DNA of 64,000 nt, taken from Dactylonectria macrodidyma. Its lineage: Eukaryota; Ascomycota; Sordariomycetes; Hypocreales; Nectriaceae. A program made the position numbers and the translations under genes. The notes beneath the pieces are model-generated. The model was not told the origin of the DNA and did not search any database. It worked only from the letters and a program-made list of their open reading frames with translations. The DNA lies in the NCBI GenBank assembly GCA_020744425.1, contig JAGMUV010000047.1, positions 124,001-188,000 on the forward strand. Reading direction: 5' to 3'. This document shows positions 45,949 through 57,562 of the stretch, piece after piece (the first letter of the stretch is position 1; each line of letters starts with the position of its first letter).

Positions 45949-48900
45949 GTCTGCCGTGAAGGCAGTCTTTTCGACTAGTCTCCATGGCGCCTGGAATCGA
46001 CAAAGGCCACGCTTTTTCCCCCTTCCTCTGCCCTTGCTCAAGGAGTACTTGACACAAGTTGGGCTATGAGTATGGATCTGTGTCGCACCGGCACAGAAAT
46101 TCGCTTCCTCGTCAAATGCGGCCGAAAATTGCTCCCTGTTGTCAAGCAGGGAGGAAATGTCCGATGCCACCGACCGTTCCGCTTGGAGGGCGCAATACCC
46201 TTCCTGGTCCAGGTCCTACCTCATGGGTATGTCAGCTTTGGCCCCGCCTCGACATGCCTAGGGCCATACTGTACCTCGGAGAATACACTATCTATGTATT
46301 GGATGATACGTTCACGATACGTTGCTTGGTCTTCACCGTCGATATCGGCAATCATCGAACTCAAGTGCGCGTTTCCATGCAACCAAAGCAACCCGTGGAC
46401 ATGAAGCGCCCCTCGTTCGTTGGTCTCGACAGCACCAAAATAGTCGATGATGCGCCCGAATACCGACTCCCCTCCCACTTTGACATAATGCTCAAAGAAC
46501 AACGTCATCTCCCGGTGGAAGAAGATGGCCGAGCTCATGGGGTCCGAAATGGCCAGCCGCAGGCGTTTGTATGACATGCCAAGGCTCTTCAGGAAAGCCT
46601 CGGCCGCGTCAGGCTCGCTGGTGCGGTATGCTGCAAGTCGCAGCTTCACCGGGTTCGTGATATCATTTGGATTGAGCGTGAACCAAATCGCCGGCACGCC
46701 ATGACGAAGAACAAGCGACTGTATCTTCCGCCGCATACTCAAGCGATTTTCTCTGGACATAGGCTGCCGGAAGCCGTACAAGGAAAGACTTCTCAAAAGC
46801 TCCTTCACGCCCTCGTCACTCGTTTTTCCTGAGTTCTCCAACTCGATCCTTGCCGCTGCTAACCTGTCTGCCGAGAGCGACCGTACAATGCGCTCTATCT
46901 TGCGGAAATCTTTCCTCGTTACGCTTAACATGCTGACGCGACGGTTCCTCGACCGTACACTCATGTTGAACACAAGGAATGCAAAGATGTGATGCGTCGC
47001 AAATCGGCCACCATGGCGCCGGAGCGTGATATCGGCCCACGTTCGCAGACTCAGGTTACGGGAAGAGACGAGGTCTTGCGCCGCCACCTCTGCTCCGCCC
47101 ATATCGGCACCTCTTCCCACGCTTAGGGCGGCTTCTTCCACCAACCGTGGCCCCCCGACGCCAAAGGGCAATAGCGTGGGGAACGTCTTCGCGAAGAACG
47201 AGCCATCAAATGTGTCGGCGAATTCGTCGCCCCGAGAAACGTGAATGTATGGCTCACATCCGTCAGCAAGCCCTGGCCGTCTCTCCGCCGATTCCACTCG
47301 TGTTGTCGGGCCCGCTTTGCCTCCCCCAGCCGCCGCATCCCCGTTCACAGCATTGCAGGCAAACAAGAGCTTCTCCACATCGGATACATCTGGCGGCCCG
47401 TCCAGAGCAAACATACCCGATGATGTGACTTCGTTGATCTGTTTTCCCAATCGGTCAGAGTCGGCCTCGCTCCGGCAGCCACTACCTTCGTCTTGGCTCA
47501 GCTCCGGCCCTTGGGTCTCGCCACTGGGCATGTCTTCTCCTCGGTTAAGACGAGCGAGGACCTCCTCGATCTCCAACGAACCCTCGTCGTCTATGCCGCG
47601 CTCCGTTGGCGGAACAACTTGCGCCGTTCGCGTTTTTTCCCATGCCGTTGGCTCATTCCGTTCCATGCGATCGTACACCAGCGGCGGCACCCCATGCGGC
47701 GGCGCGCCCCAGCTCTCCATCTCCGCCGCGTCAATCTCGATCTCGGCGTAATGCGGGTTATTCTTCTTCAGCCAGACGAGCGCCCTCTCAACAACGCGTC
47801 GCCTCACCGACAATAAGCCGGACAGGTCGCTTGGCGCTGGCTTCTCCGCACCCTGCCACGAGACATGGATCTCTTCCATAACTTGCACGAGCGGGTGCGG
47901 GAGCACTTTTGTGGCCAGCTCCTGCACATTGTTCGGGAACACCGTGATGTGGCCCTTGATGTGCTTCGGATACCGGGCACTTTGCTGCTTCTGGCTGCTC
48001 GCAATGCTATACCTTGTGACGAAACCGTAACATGAGTTCAGCGCGATAAGCTTCTCCTCAACTGGAGTGAGACCCCTCAGCTCTTCAGGAAACATATGCT
48101 CACACCCAATACGTCTGTGAAGCTGGGCCGCAGGCGACAGAACACCCCGCCTCAAGCAACGAGCGCACTCCGCACATGCAGAGAAGGTCTCGCCCACGGG
48201 AAAGCAGCTCCGACATAAAAATGGCGAGCGGTTCTCCTTTTCGACGCAGCTCGACATCCATTGGTCTCATGTCACATCTCTCAGCTCATTTTTCGTGCGC
48301 TTGCGGTAGCACAGCATGCAAGTCCATATTGGCAGAGTGTCGACATCGTGGAACGCCTTGTAGAAGGTTCGCACGGTCGACACCTTTCTCTCATGTGGTA
48401 TTGGCGTACAGCACGTCTGCTCGTTGGACAGACTCTCCTTCACAGCAAATTCGTCCTCCAAGAAGCGCAACACGCTCGCCAGGTCTTCGGCCTGCAACTC
48501 CCGTCTTCTCTGCCTTCGGGTTCCAGCTCGGATTTGTTTTCTCGGAGGCTCGTCTCGGTGAGTCAGCGCAGGATGTTGCTCCGAACCTCCTATGTTGGAG
48601 GCACCGCTAGTGTCTGGTCTTGCTTTCGGCGGCCGACCCCGTCCCCGACGTCTCTGGGGTAAACCCCGTGCAATTGCTGCTGCTAGCTCGCTTCGCCTAA
48701 TGTCTTCAGAGACTGATTGCTTGGGCTGGATAATCGCCGCCCTACCGCGCCGCTCATCATCTCCATCCCGCCTCTCCTGGGGCAAAAAGCGTTGATGAAC
48801 GAGCGGAGGATCAGAACCCGCGGCCTCCGGTGCACCACGTTCTCTGGGCGACAAGGGCCTTTGAAGCTGACTCGGTGGCTGATGTAGCGCGGAACCTCCA

Positions 48901-49436
48901 CTGTTGGCCGTATCATGAGACTTCCGTGCTCTATTTGACCGCAAACCGCCTCGCAGAGGTCTTCTGGGCAACGACCTTGCAATTGCTTCCGCATCATTCC
49001 TCCATTCGGTATCTGCAACCTCAGACTCCTTCGGCAGAATTGGTGTACGTAGTTGCAAGTCTATCAATGGCAACCCCCCCCGACGTTTTGGGGATAACTC
49101 GGCTTGTTCTGCAGTACGCTTAGAGGCGCGTGAGGCTTGCCGATTCCTACAGTCGAGACAGTCAACCGTAAGTCTTCCACATGATATAGAGGATTTTTTC
49201 TTCGAAATGAATTGATCTGCCGGCTTCGCCTGCTTGCAGTTCCTGCAAACCTTCTTTAATGGGATAGAATCAGCCATGAGTATGTTCCATTGGACCGACG
49301 GTTTGATGAGGAAGGAGCTTACATTATTACCCTCTTGTCCGTTCCCAGCTGACGACGAGCAGGCTCCCATGTGAGCAACCGCCTCATATGGCTTCGCCGC
49401 TGGACTATCCATCCTGCTGCTGCCTTCTCTTGACAT
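45949..49436 (-). pseudogene. Helitron-type Rep protein, broken and truncated
   Basis: One frame from 49436 (or the MADSIP start at 49276) runs to 46221 with a single in-frame TGA at 48267-48269, placed where CGA would be expected. Domains in order: Cys-rich finger (VCRNCKQAKP), a basic low-complexity linker, CMLCYRKRTKNEL, a DUF6570-like domain (CRSC...CAEC, YPKHIKGHITVFPNNVQEL, VRRRVVERALVWLKKNNPHY), and Helitron_like_N with FMSVRSRNRRVS-type strands, AIWFTLNPNDITNPV and the HUH nuclease motif GALHVHGLLWL. A frameshift near 46215 moves it to the frame with FSAAFDEEANFCAG and CVKYSL...CRFQAPWRLVEKT, which stops at the hAT terminus. The catalytic tyrosines and helicase are missing. Confidence 0.82.
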
Positions 49437-49730
49437 CGATGCCTCCAGGCGGACGGTAGATCACAAGGCCTCTGCGTCGGACTCTCTTTAGTTTCGTGAT
49501 TTCGCTTCTGGCTGATGATGGTAATAGTCCCCTTAACCACTTACAACCCTGCCTGTATGCGTCCATTGTCACAATCTCGGCCAGTCTATGCATACAATTC
49601 GTCGCCGCAACTGTGCTAAAAGCGGGCTATTCCAATACCACCCTCTCCTCCCCGTCCCTCCGTTATTTTGAGGAGGACGGTCGCATCGTTGCTGCTTTGC
49701 GCAACACACAGCACCTGTCGAGATCAGAGG

Positions 49731-49909
49731 GCTCGGGAGCCATTACGTCACTCACCGTCTCAACACGGAACAGTCCCACATCAAACCGATATCGTCTACT
49801 ATATATAATAGCCTCAGTAAGCTCAGGAGCCGCTACATCACTCACCGTCTTAACACGGGAACGGTCCGGTATCGAACGGATATCATCTAGTATATAAAAC
49901 AGCCTACTT
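49731..49909 (+). repeat. Tandem duplication of a 90-base unit with transition-type divergence
   Basis: Copies at 49731-49820 and 49821-49909 share GCTC(G/A)GGAGCC, TCACTCACCGTCT and a TATATA-containing end. Many differences are C/T or G/A. Each copy ends in a TATA-like run, so a duplicated promoter is possible. Confidence 0.6.
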
Positions 49910-50070
49910 TACCACTCTTTTTAATAGAAACCAAGAGCCGTTCCTTGCCCGAATCACTGAGGGACATTCTGCTCTATCGTCAGCCAAACATATATCCGTG
50001 CCGCACTATAGCCGCAGTTTAATCCTCCACTTGTAGTGACATCGGTCATTTAATCTATACCGGACGTATT

Positions 50071-51518
50071 ATGTCTTCCCCTTCGCCCGTCGCCCATGCT
50101 TCACCCCACCTTCGAAAGCCGCTCGCCACCCAAAGGGGCGCTGGCGGAGAGATGTCTATGATGTTCTTCGCACAACCAGACTGCCCCTCCAGATTCGCTC
50201 ACCAGGATCAGCATCGCATCAAGGGCCTCAATGCCGAAACGCTCGCCCGCATCTTCCTGCCTACCCCTTCGTGGTTGCTGGCCGCAGAATATAGCCCCCT
50301 GCGGTCGGATGTTGACGACTCGCCGACATCCATCTTCTTCAGTCTCAGTCTCTCGATTTACAATCAGGTTATTGTTGCCTCAGAATGGACCGAAGAGTGG
50401 TTCTTCATGAATGGCCGCGTCCACCCCTACGCACTTGCGTGGGAGGTTGAGCAGCAAGACGGTCTAGAATCCGATATAGGCCGCACCGTTCTCTACACCA
50501 TGCCTGCCCTCATCGTCCGTGATGAAGGCTGTCAGCCGTAGGCCATAACACACTCCCCCCACACCTACTTCCTGAACAAACTCGGCTGATATATGCCCAA
50601 AGCGTTCTTCCCAGGCTCTTTGCCTCCATGGACAGCTTCCCCTGTGTCCCGCCTGTCGTTTCCTTCACCGGCCCCATCGTCGGCCCTGGTAACTGCTTGC
50701 TGCGACAGGACCTTCTCCCGGGTCTGGACACCACCCAACTAAAGTGCTGCGGCTTCATCCAGCTTTCCACTTATCTTGCCCCAGGAAATCCCGACAAGAC
50801 TCCCTTCAGAGGCTTTCACCCTTTCCAGGTCTTCGTCATCTTCCCCATTCACACGAATCCCTGGGCTATCCTGTGCAGGAAGATGACCGAGAGGCGAGAT
50901 TCCCAGTTCCAGACTAACACCCAATTCGTCTGCACAGGCAAAGTCGCTGGCCTCCTGGATCATCGCGTCATGGCCCACCCGCCAGGCTTCGAACGAGACT
51001 ACGTCTTTATCGTCGTTCCTGATTCTTGGACTTTTCTCGACAAGGCCACCACCACCATCACAGCAACCCAGCCGGCCTTGCCTCTCTCTACACTACCAAA
51101 ACGACAAACTTCCTCGGCTTCCTCTGCTTTCCAAGATATACGCGCTACCTGTTATTCTGTGGCTACGCCTAACACTCTCCCACCAAGTCCTCCAACTTCA
51201 TCTTCAGCCGAGCCCGTTACACCACCACTAAAGCGACACTACCCTAACCCTGCCCAGACGCTGACAAAGAGACCGTGCGTGCTGCAGCTGGCCCCGAACC
51301 CTTCCTCTTCGTCTGACAGTTGCAGCACTGTCACTCAATCTTTCCCTGCCTCAGCCTCAGCATCTTCCTCTAACGAGCCAAATATTACTAGGCAGAGTCC
51401 TGCCTCGGTAAACCCTGCGACGCCTGCCCTTGATTCAATTATCGCTTTACCATCAGATTCGCCTAACCGGCCACATCGAAGCCGTCAACCCACTAAAAAA
51501 ATTCTGGAAAAGGAATAA
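50071..51518 (+). CDS. Unrecognised protein in two open segments (hypothetical)
   Basis: Two adjacent frames, 50071-50541 (156 codons) and 50628-51518 (296 codons), have a coding-like composition. The first has YNQVIVASEWTEEWFFMNGR and VHPYALAWEVEQQDG. The second has VSFTGPIVGPGNCLLRQDLLPGLDTTQ, a compact domain, then a long Ser/Pro/Thr-rich tail that ends with basic RPHRSRQPTKKILEKE. They could be one gene joined by an intron or broken by a frameshift between 50520 and 50640; I could not settle it. I recognise no family. It sits between a Helitron relic and a hAT element, so capture by a transposon is possible. Confidence 0.45.
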
Positions 51519-51714
51519 CAATATGAATGGTAGTCTGCTGCAATATTCTCATGATATTCTGATGAGGAAAATAAACCAAGACTGAATTAGCCTATCATCT
51601 AGCTGCAAAATCGAAAATGCCGCTTGACCTATTGACACTAAATATCTATTTCACACTACTCATCTCTGACCCTCGCTCTCTACTAACGTTAACGAGCATA
51701 ACTTTTCAGCCACT

Positions 51715-52263
51715 CTACCCATCCTTGTGAATAAAAATCTTCTTATGAACCTTCCAGTCAACCTTCTAGTGCTCTTTCCCACAGTATCCCACAACTTTAC
51801 ATCGACCACATCTCTTAATCCCTTCCGTCTTCCCACATACTTTACATAGCAAAATTTCCATACAAGTCCTCGGCCTTCGGTGCGGATCCTCTTGAGCAAG
51901 TTCACACATTATGTCCTAGATTTCCTGCCGTATTCGCGTCTCACACTCCCCTTTCCCACACACGGAACTGACCCAAATGCTAACGAATGGATCTTCCGCC
52001 ATGTAAAGCCAAGACATAGGGCTTTACAAGATGTTCATGGCAAATAACCCACAATTTTCGCAAAATAGATTTGAAGCACCACGACACGCTGCCTCATGCT
52101 CCTTCATAAAAGGCAGTACTGTAGCCACAAACAGATCGTTATATCCGGCATTTTGCCCTGCGGCCTGAGCCTTACTGACAAGACTGCGGGGAAGGTCGTG
52201 GGTGTACTTGAGCTCTTGAGCCTCGCTACAGTAGAACTCAAAGCGAACCGAGCAGCTGGCCAT
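51715..52263 (-). pseudogene. MYND zinc-finger protein, RIP-inactivated
   Basis: A single frame of 183 codons from ATG 52263 contains KAQAAGQNAGYNDLFVATVL, then CENCG, PHRRPRT and the MYND finger CKVCGKTEGIKRCGRCKVV followed by GYCGKEH and KVDWKVHKK. It has three in-frame stops, TAA at 52024-52026, one TAG near 51920 and one at the Q after GYCGKEH. Each is consistent with C-to-T change of CAA or CAG. The last finger cysteine is also lost (KKIF for KKIC). Otherwise the frame is intact, so decay was by point mutation. Confidence 0.75.
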
Positions 52264-53221
52264 AGTTCAGTAAGGGCTCTGAGAACGTAATGTGTTTTCT
52301 TTTAAAGGAATATTCCTGGTTGTTTCATGATAAGATTTTTGGAATATTTTATCATGCTTGTCTTACTATTCCCTCATTTTCTCCACCTTTTAGTGAGTTA
52401 CTGTCTTTGCTTTTTATAGTATTATGATGTCGTAGGGAATAAATAGCGTTTCAAACTGCGCCACCAGGATACCCTGGACTTCACTAACATGTAAGCACTA
52501 TGAAAACCACCCTCTCCATCTTCGTTCCTCAAGGCTGTTTTGCGCAAACCGCGACCGGTTTGCCTCTCCTGTACTCAGTCAGAAAGAAGAGCATAAAACC
52601 TCCTCTGATTGGCTAATTGGCCTGGCCTGTGCTCAACTCGTGCTGGAATTGGTCGGCTGCTGAAATGACGCCACTAAATGGAGGCCTTGACACGAACCCC
52701 TGAGTGTTGACTAGGTAACTAGCTAGCTTGGCAAGCTCTCCAAGAGCTTTCAGGCTCTTTTCTTCAATGCAATCGATTTGTTGGGTTTCTAAGCAAGATT
52801 CTGGCCGAACAAGCCCTGTGCCCTGGACACCGCCGGCGGCTGCTTCCCTTTCCCGTCCAATCTACCAAATCCATCAAGTTACTAACGGTATCTAGGCTCA
52901 CATATCACCTCCGTAGCCGACCCACCCCTCGACCATACTTGCCTATCCTGATACGCTATCCTGATATCATCTCTGCTATCCTGCTATATCGGATATGATA
53001 TATATCGGGATATCGGATATAGCTAAGCTCCCTTATCCTGATATCTATCCTGATATCAGGATAAGCGACTGGCTCTGATTGGTCAAATGTTGTCTTATCG
53101 GCTGAAAAGACCCACATTTTCTGTGTTTGCAGTCTTCAAATCTCTCAATTTTTTAATTACCTCCCGACTCAAGTGTGTGGATATAAGATGTTCTATTATT
53201 TCGAGCCTCTACTCCTCAATT

Positions 53222-56104
53222 ATGGCCTCTTCATCACAGCAACCTGCGGATTGCACCTCAAAGTCCCAGGCGAGTATTGATCCTGCTGTTGATGCAGAAT
53301 CAACACCATCTGAAGTCCTGAACTTCGATTGCATATTCCGCGCGAAATATCCGAATAAGGGCCAGTTAGGACCATCAGGGAAACGCAGAACGAAGGGAGG
53401 AGTAGTCTATGAATGTCTTCTCTGTTCCTCAGATCAGGCCTGGTCAAATCCGAAACGAGACAACGCGATATACCATGCGAAGCGCAAACACAGCGATGCC
53501 ATTAACTCTTCGTGTCACGACCCATGCAAGGCTTACCCAAGCCTAAAAGCGGTCAGGACCGGCAGTATGCGGTACCCCACATTTTCGGCCTATCACGCAC
53601 GGATCACCATGGCTCGTTGCATACACCAAACGATCCACCGGCGATCCTTAGCTAGATCACCCACGATCACGGCTCACGGCCAGTGAGCCGTAACGAGCCT
53701 TCTAGTATATCAACTCGAGGGACTGGCTATCATTAGGATACCAGCTCCTCAGCTATCAATACAACTTGGTTACCTCAATCTACTCTGACTGCTACGCATC
53801 ATCGTATATTGACTATTACCTAACGTAACACTACGACTACCGCTCAGTAAGTGTGACCTAACCGTTCTGCTAACATAGACCCTGGTCTATCCCTTAGGAA
53901 CCCTTTCCGAGCTACCCTATACCACGTACAGGTTAGCCTGGGAACACGACCGTTACACTTCGGGTAATACGATACCCGACCGATCATCAGACATTGGTCC
54001 TCCATTAAAGCAGGCTAGGCTCGGCGATTATTATACAACAATCCCATCAGAATCAGCCCTCCGCAGAGTGTTCGATCCCCAGCGCTATACTGAGAGTATG
54101 GTGGCCCTTCTCACACGTCGTCGACTACCCTTTTCGGCAGTTACATGGGATGAGATGCAGGACATCATGCTAGCCTGTAATCCCGCGATTGAGGACCTTC
54201 TCATGACATCACGGCACGAGGCAATGCGTCATATTACAGCAAACTTTAGCCTATATCAATCGCAGTTGAAGGCTAGGCTACAGAGCGCCGTTTCGAAGGT
54301 CCACATCTCATCTGATCTCTGGACATCGCCGCATCGCCATGGTGTACTCGCAGTATGTGCACGATGGGTCGACAAGGATTACCAGCCTAGGAGAGCACTT
54401 CTGAGCCTACTAGAGATTCGACATAGCCATTCTGGCGAACATCAATCTCGACTTATCTTCTCAACACTTGTCTTGTACGGTATCACGAATCAACTCGGCT
54501 GTCATACTGGCGATAATGCGACGTCAAACGACACGTGTTTGCAGCATTTGTCAACCAGGCTGAAGCGGGATCTTCAGGTACGTCATACTCCTGCCTTATT
54601 CTTTTACCTAGCTAGCCGACTAATCTATTGTAGATCAACTGGGATCCGAAACGACACCGTATCCGCTGTATCCTTCATATTATCAACTTATCCCTTCAGG
54701 CCTTTCTTTTCGCGTCTTCACGTGAAGCACTTCAAGCCGCCCTTGATGCCGCTAGCGATATCACTGGGGATGAGCTCTACGAACGGTTCAACTTCATCCT
54801 GAACGACGCGTCTGGTGGTGATACACCAAACCAGCCAGATCAGATGGGAGCTCAGACGAGGCATCCTGGCGGCGTCGCATCCAAAAAGGCTTCCATTCAG
54901 AAGGGAAATCCTCCATCAAGACCAGATAATAGGTCAGACGGCACCACCAGAAGGAAGGGCTGGATTATGATGCCAGCGCTGCGCAAACTACATCGGATCG
55001 GGCTGTGGCTACGTAACTCATCTATCCACAGTGATGCATGGGACGAGCGCATCAAATTACGGCTCGGTATTGATAATGATACGCGCTGGAATTCATGGTA
55101 CAGGATGATCGACAATCTGATAAGGAAAAAGCAGCTAGTAAAGCAGTTCCTGCTTGACTATGACAAGGCTCTAGGTGATAATCTTCTCACCTCTTCGGAT
55201 TGGGATTACCTAGAGAAAACACACGCATTTCTCCAACCTTTCACATCTACCACTTTGTGGGCTCAAGGCGCGACGACGACGCTCTCGCAAAACCTTATGA
55301 TCATGGATATACTACTTCGCCATTACGAGCAGAAGAAGGTATTATCTCATATTTTCATCTAACTAGCCCAATTACTAATTATCTCTATAGGAACTCTACG
55401 AAGCAGAGGGGACACGCGATCCTCTCATGCTGCACTCGATTGATATGGGCTGGTTCGTACTTGATAAGTACAATACTATGTCTGAGGAGTCACCTATCTA
55501 TGCAACTGCCCTCCTCCTCGATCCGTCGAAGCGAGCGCGATACCTTGAGATACACTGGAAGGAGGAATGGGCAGCGACTGCCATTGAGCACGCACGTACA
55601 ATCTGGGAGGAAGAATACAAGATGGCGCCTGCCCTCGGACCTGCCGAGCTGCCGAGCGAAGCGTCTAGCCCGCAGCAGGGACTGCCAAACGAGCTTGATC
55701 GGCTTCTGGACGAGATGATGGTCGCTGAGGACATAACCAGGGACGTAGATGACTTCGAAAACTTTATCCGCACCCAGCCGATAAAGATTGAAGGCTCTCC
55801 TCTTGTCTGGTGGTGTCAGAGGGTTCAGATTCGGACATATCCTCGTCTCAGTCGCATGGCCATCGATATACTATCTGTCCCCCCTGGTTCTGCTGATGCC
55901 GAGTCAGCATTTAGTGGAGGGAGACGTACTTTATCCTGGGATCGCGAAAGGATGTCATGTACTAATCTGGAGAAGGTTGAATGTATCGGCAACTGGTTGC
56001 GCGAAGGACTTATTATACCATCATCACGTGGTGGTAGAGGGCTCGTTGTGGACGGTGAAATAAACGGTAGTATTCGGGTTGATTCAGATGATGATCTAGA
56101 TTAG
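53222..56104 (+). pseudogene. hAT transposase disrupted only by a solo LTR
   Basis: Segments 53222-53512, 53963-54577, 54634-55338 and 55391-56104 each keep phase and together amount to 774 codons without a stop. The N-terminus has a BED-type zinc finger (CLLCSS...HAKRKH). The catalytic domain shows SDLWTSPHRHGVLAV and CHTGDNATSND, LRLGIDNDTRWNSWYRM, and the C-terminal dimerisation domain has RTYPRLSRMAIDILSVPPGSADAESAFSGG. The only lesion seen is the LTR plus its 5-base duplication inserted at codon 97. Introns at 54578-54633 and 55339-55390 have good ends. The element therefore must have been potentially functional until the retroelement hit it. Confidence 0.88.
53513..53957. repeat. Solo LTR, 445 bases
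   Basis: Starts TGTCACGACC, ends CCGTTACA, and is flanked by a perfect 5-base duplication CTTCG (53508-53512 and 53958-53962). No internal retroelement sequence. It is a different family from the copia LTR at 61.8 kb. Confidence 0.85.
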
Positions 56105-56413
56105 AATGGAATGAAATATTGCCCTTTAAGCCTACATCTATTGTTATATCATCTCTGCTAAAGCTGCTAAAGCTGCTAGCCTGATATCATCTATGCTATC
56201 CTGCTAAGCTGATATCATATCAGGATAGTGTGTTATCCTGATATCAGGATAATTTATCATATCAGATATGATGTCAGGATAGGCAAGTCTGATCGAGGTA
56301 CCTGGACCCAAGTTAGCCGAGGTCGATCACCCCTACAGTTAATCTTATAACAACATTATACGAGAAACTACCTCTATTGAGCGCGTTTTCTACAGATTTC
56401 CTGCGTTGTTTTT

Positions 56414-56415
<2 letters not shown>

Positions 56416-56445
<30 letters not shown>
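56416..56445 (+). repeat. Run of 30 A
   Basis: A homopolymer lies between the hAT element and the next hAT relic. It may be the tail of a retrotransposed copy or a polymerase-slippage tract; no LINE coding sequence is seen beside it. Confidence 0.9.
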
Positions 56446-56452
<7 letters not shown>

Positions 56453-56539
56453 AAATTAAAAAATTTGACGATGTCAGCTAACCAGCCAGGCCAACAGCAG
56501 CAGCTCGAAGACCGTCTTTTTCGACATTTCAGAGGCCGG

Positions 56540-57562
56540 ACTTGGTCAGAGACTGGGAGGCTCTTTACCATTTGGAGGCTATTCTGGCTGTTTTTGAGAC
56601 CGTGGTAAAGACGCTTGAGGGTGATGGACACATCCGCAGGCGTAAGCAAGGCTGGACTGGCTCCTATGGCAATATCTGGGACGTGGTGCTTGGCTATGAG
56701 TGGCCGCTTAACACTGGAAGAATATCAGCAGCTTGCTGCTGATATTCCTGATCCAGAGCACTTCCGCATCGGAATCAACCTTGATTGGGATAAGCTGGAT
56801 GAATATTATCAGCGGCTGGACGAGACACCCATCTACTCTACGGCTATGGCGCTCCATCCAGCTTATCGTTGGGACTAGTTTGATGAAACGTGGGCTCATA
56901 AGCCTAGTTGGGTTGAAAAGGCAAAAGAGATGGTTGCCGACGTCTGGCTGTCCGATTACGCTCATCTCGAGGTTAGAACCAGCAACAGCAGAGGCGACGA
57001 CGAGCCACCGGCAAAAAGACCTCGGTTTTTCAACCCCTTCGAGAAGAACAGTCGTCTGCCGAACTCAAAACCAGCCTACGCAGCAGCTATTGTTGGTGAC
57101 GAGTACCAAGCGTGGCAGACGGATCGTGACGCCAGCGACGGCAACGTTCGTGATCCAATTGGTTACTGGATCACTAAGCAAAGCAGATATCCTCGGTTAT
57201 CCAGGATGGCCTTGGACTTCCTGACGATCCAGCCGATGTCAGCCGAGTGTGAGAGGTTATTTTCAGCTGCTGGCAAGATGGTCTCGGGGCTGCGTACGAA
57301 CCTAGATGCTGATATCATCGCCATTTGTCAGGTTTTACGCTCTTGGTACTATGCTGGCCTTATCAAAGACCTGGATGCATTGCTTAAGCCACACCTTGAA
57401 AGTAAGCAGGATGCCGGCTGCGTGACTCTAAGCGACGACGAGCTGGCGCTTGCTGAGTCAAAATGGCTATTGGAGGGTGAGGACAGCGCCAGCGAGGTTG
57501 ACGATTCATCACAGCAGCAGCAGGCTGGCTGCAGTGTTGCTAATAGTATGGCAATGAAGTAA
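56540..57562 (+). pseudogene. hAT transposase C-terminal half, decayed
   Basis: Starts with WEALYHLEAILAVFETVVKTLEGDG. After a frameshift near 56700 it continues with EEYQQLAADIPDPEHFRIGIN and LDWDKLDEYYQRLDETPIYS. An in-frame TAG at 56876-56878 stands where Trp is expected (TGG to TAG). Downstream the dimerisation domain IGYWITKQSRYPRLSRMAL...MSAECERLFSAAGKMVS is intact to the stop at 57562. N-terminal half absent. Confidence 0.8.

Larger units (their letters stand above)
52934..56291 (+). mobile_element. Nearly complete hAT transposon, 3.4 kb, carrying a solo LTR
   Basis: The termini CATACTTGCCTATCCTGATA (left) and CAGACTTGCCTATCCTGACA (right, complement) form an inverted repeat with few mismatches. 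Subterminal zones (52945-53065 and 56185-56285) are rich in TATCCTGATATCA words. Target duplications next to these ends are not clear; GTAGCCGA/TTAGCCGA lies a little outside each end but may be coincidence. Confidence 0.75.

Noticed and set aside
52910..56320. GTAGCCGA/TTAGCCGA as 8-base target duplication of the 3.4-kb hAT element
   Set aside because: They do not abut the aligned termini, and a 7-of-8 match over a flexible offset is likely by chance.
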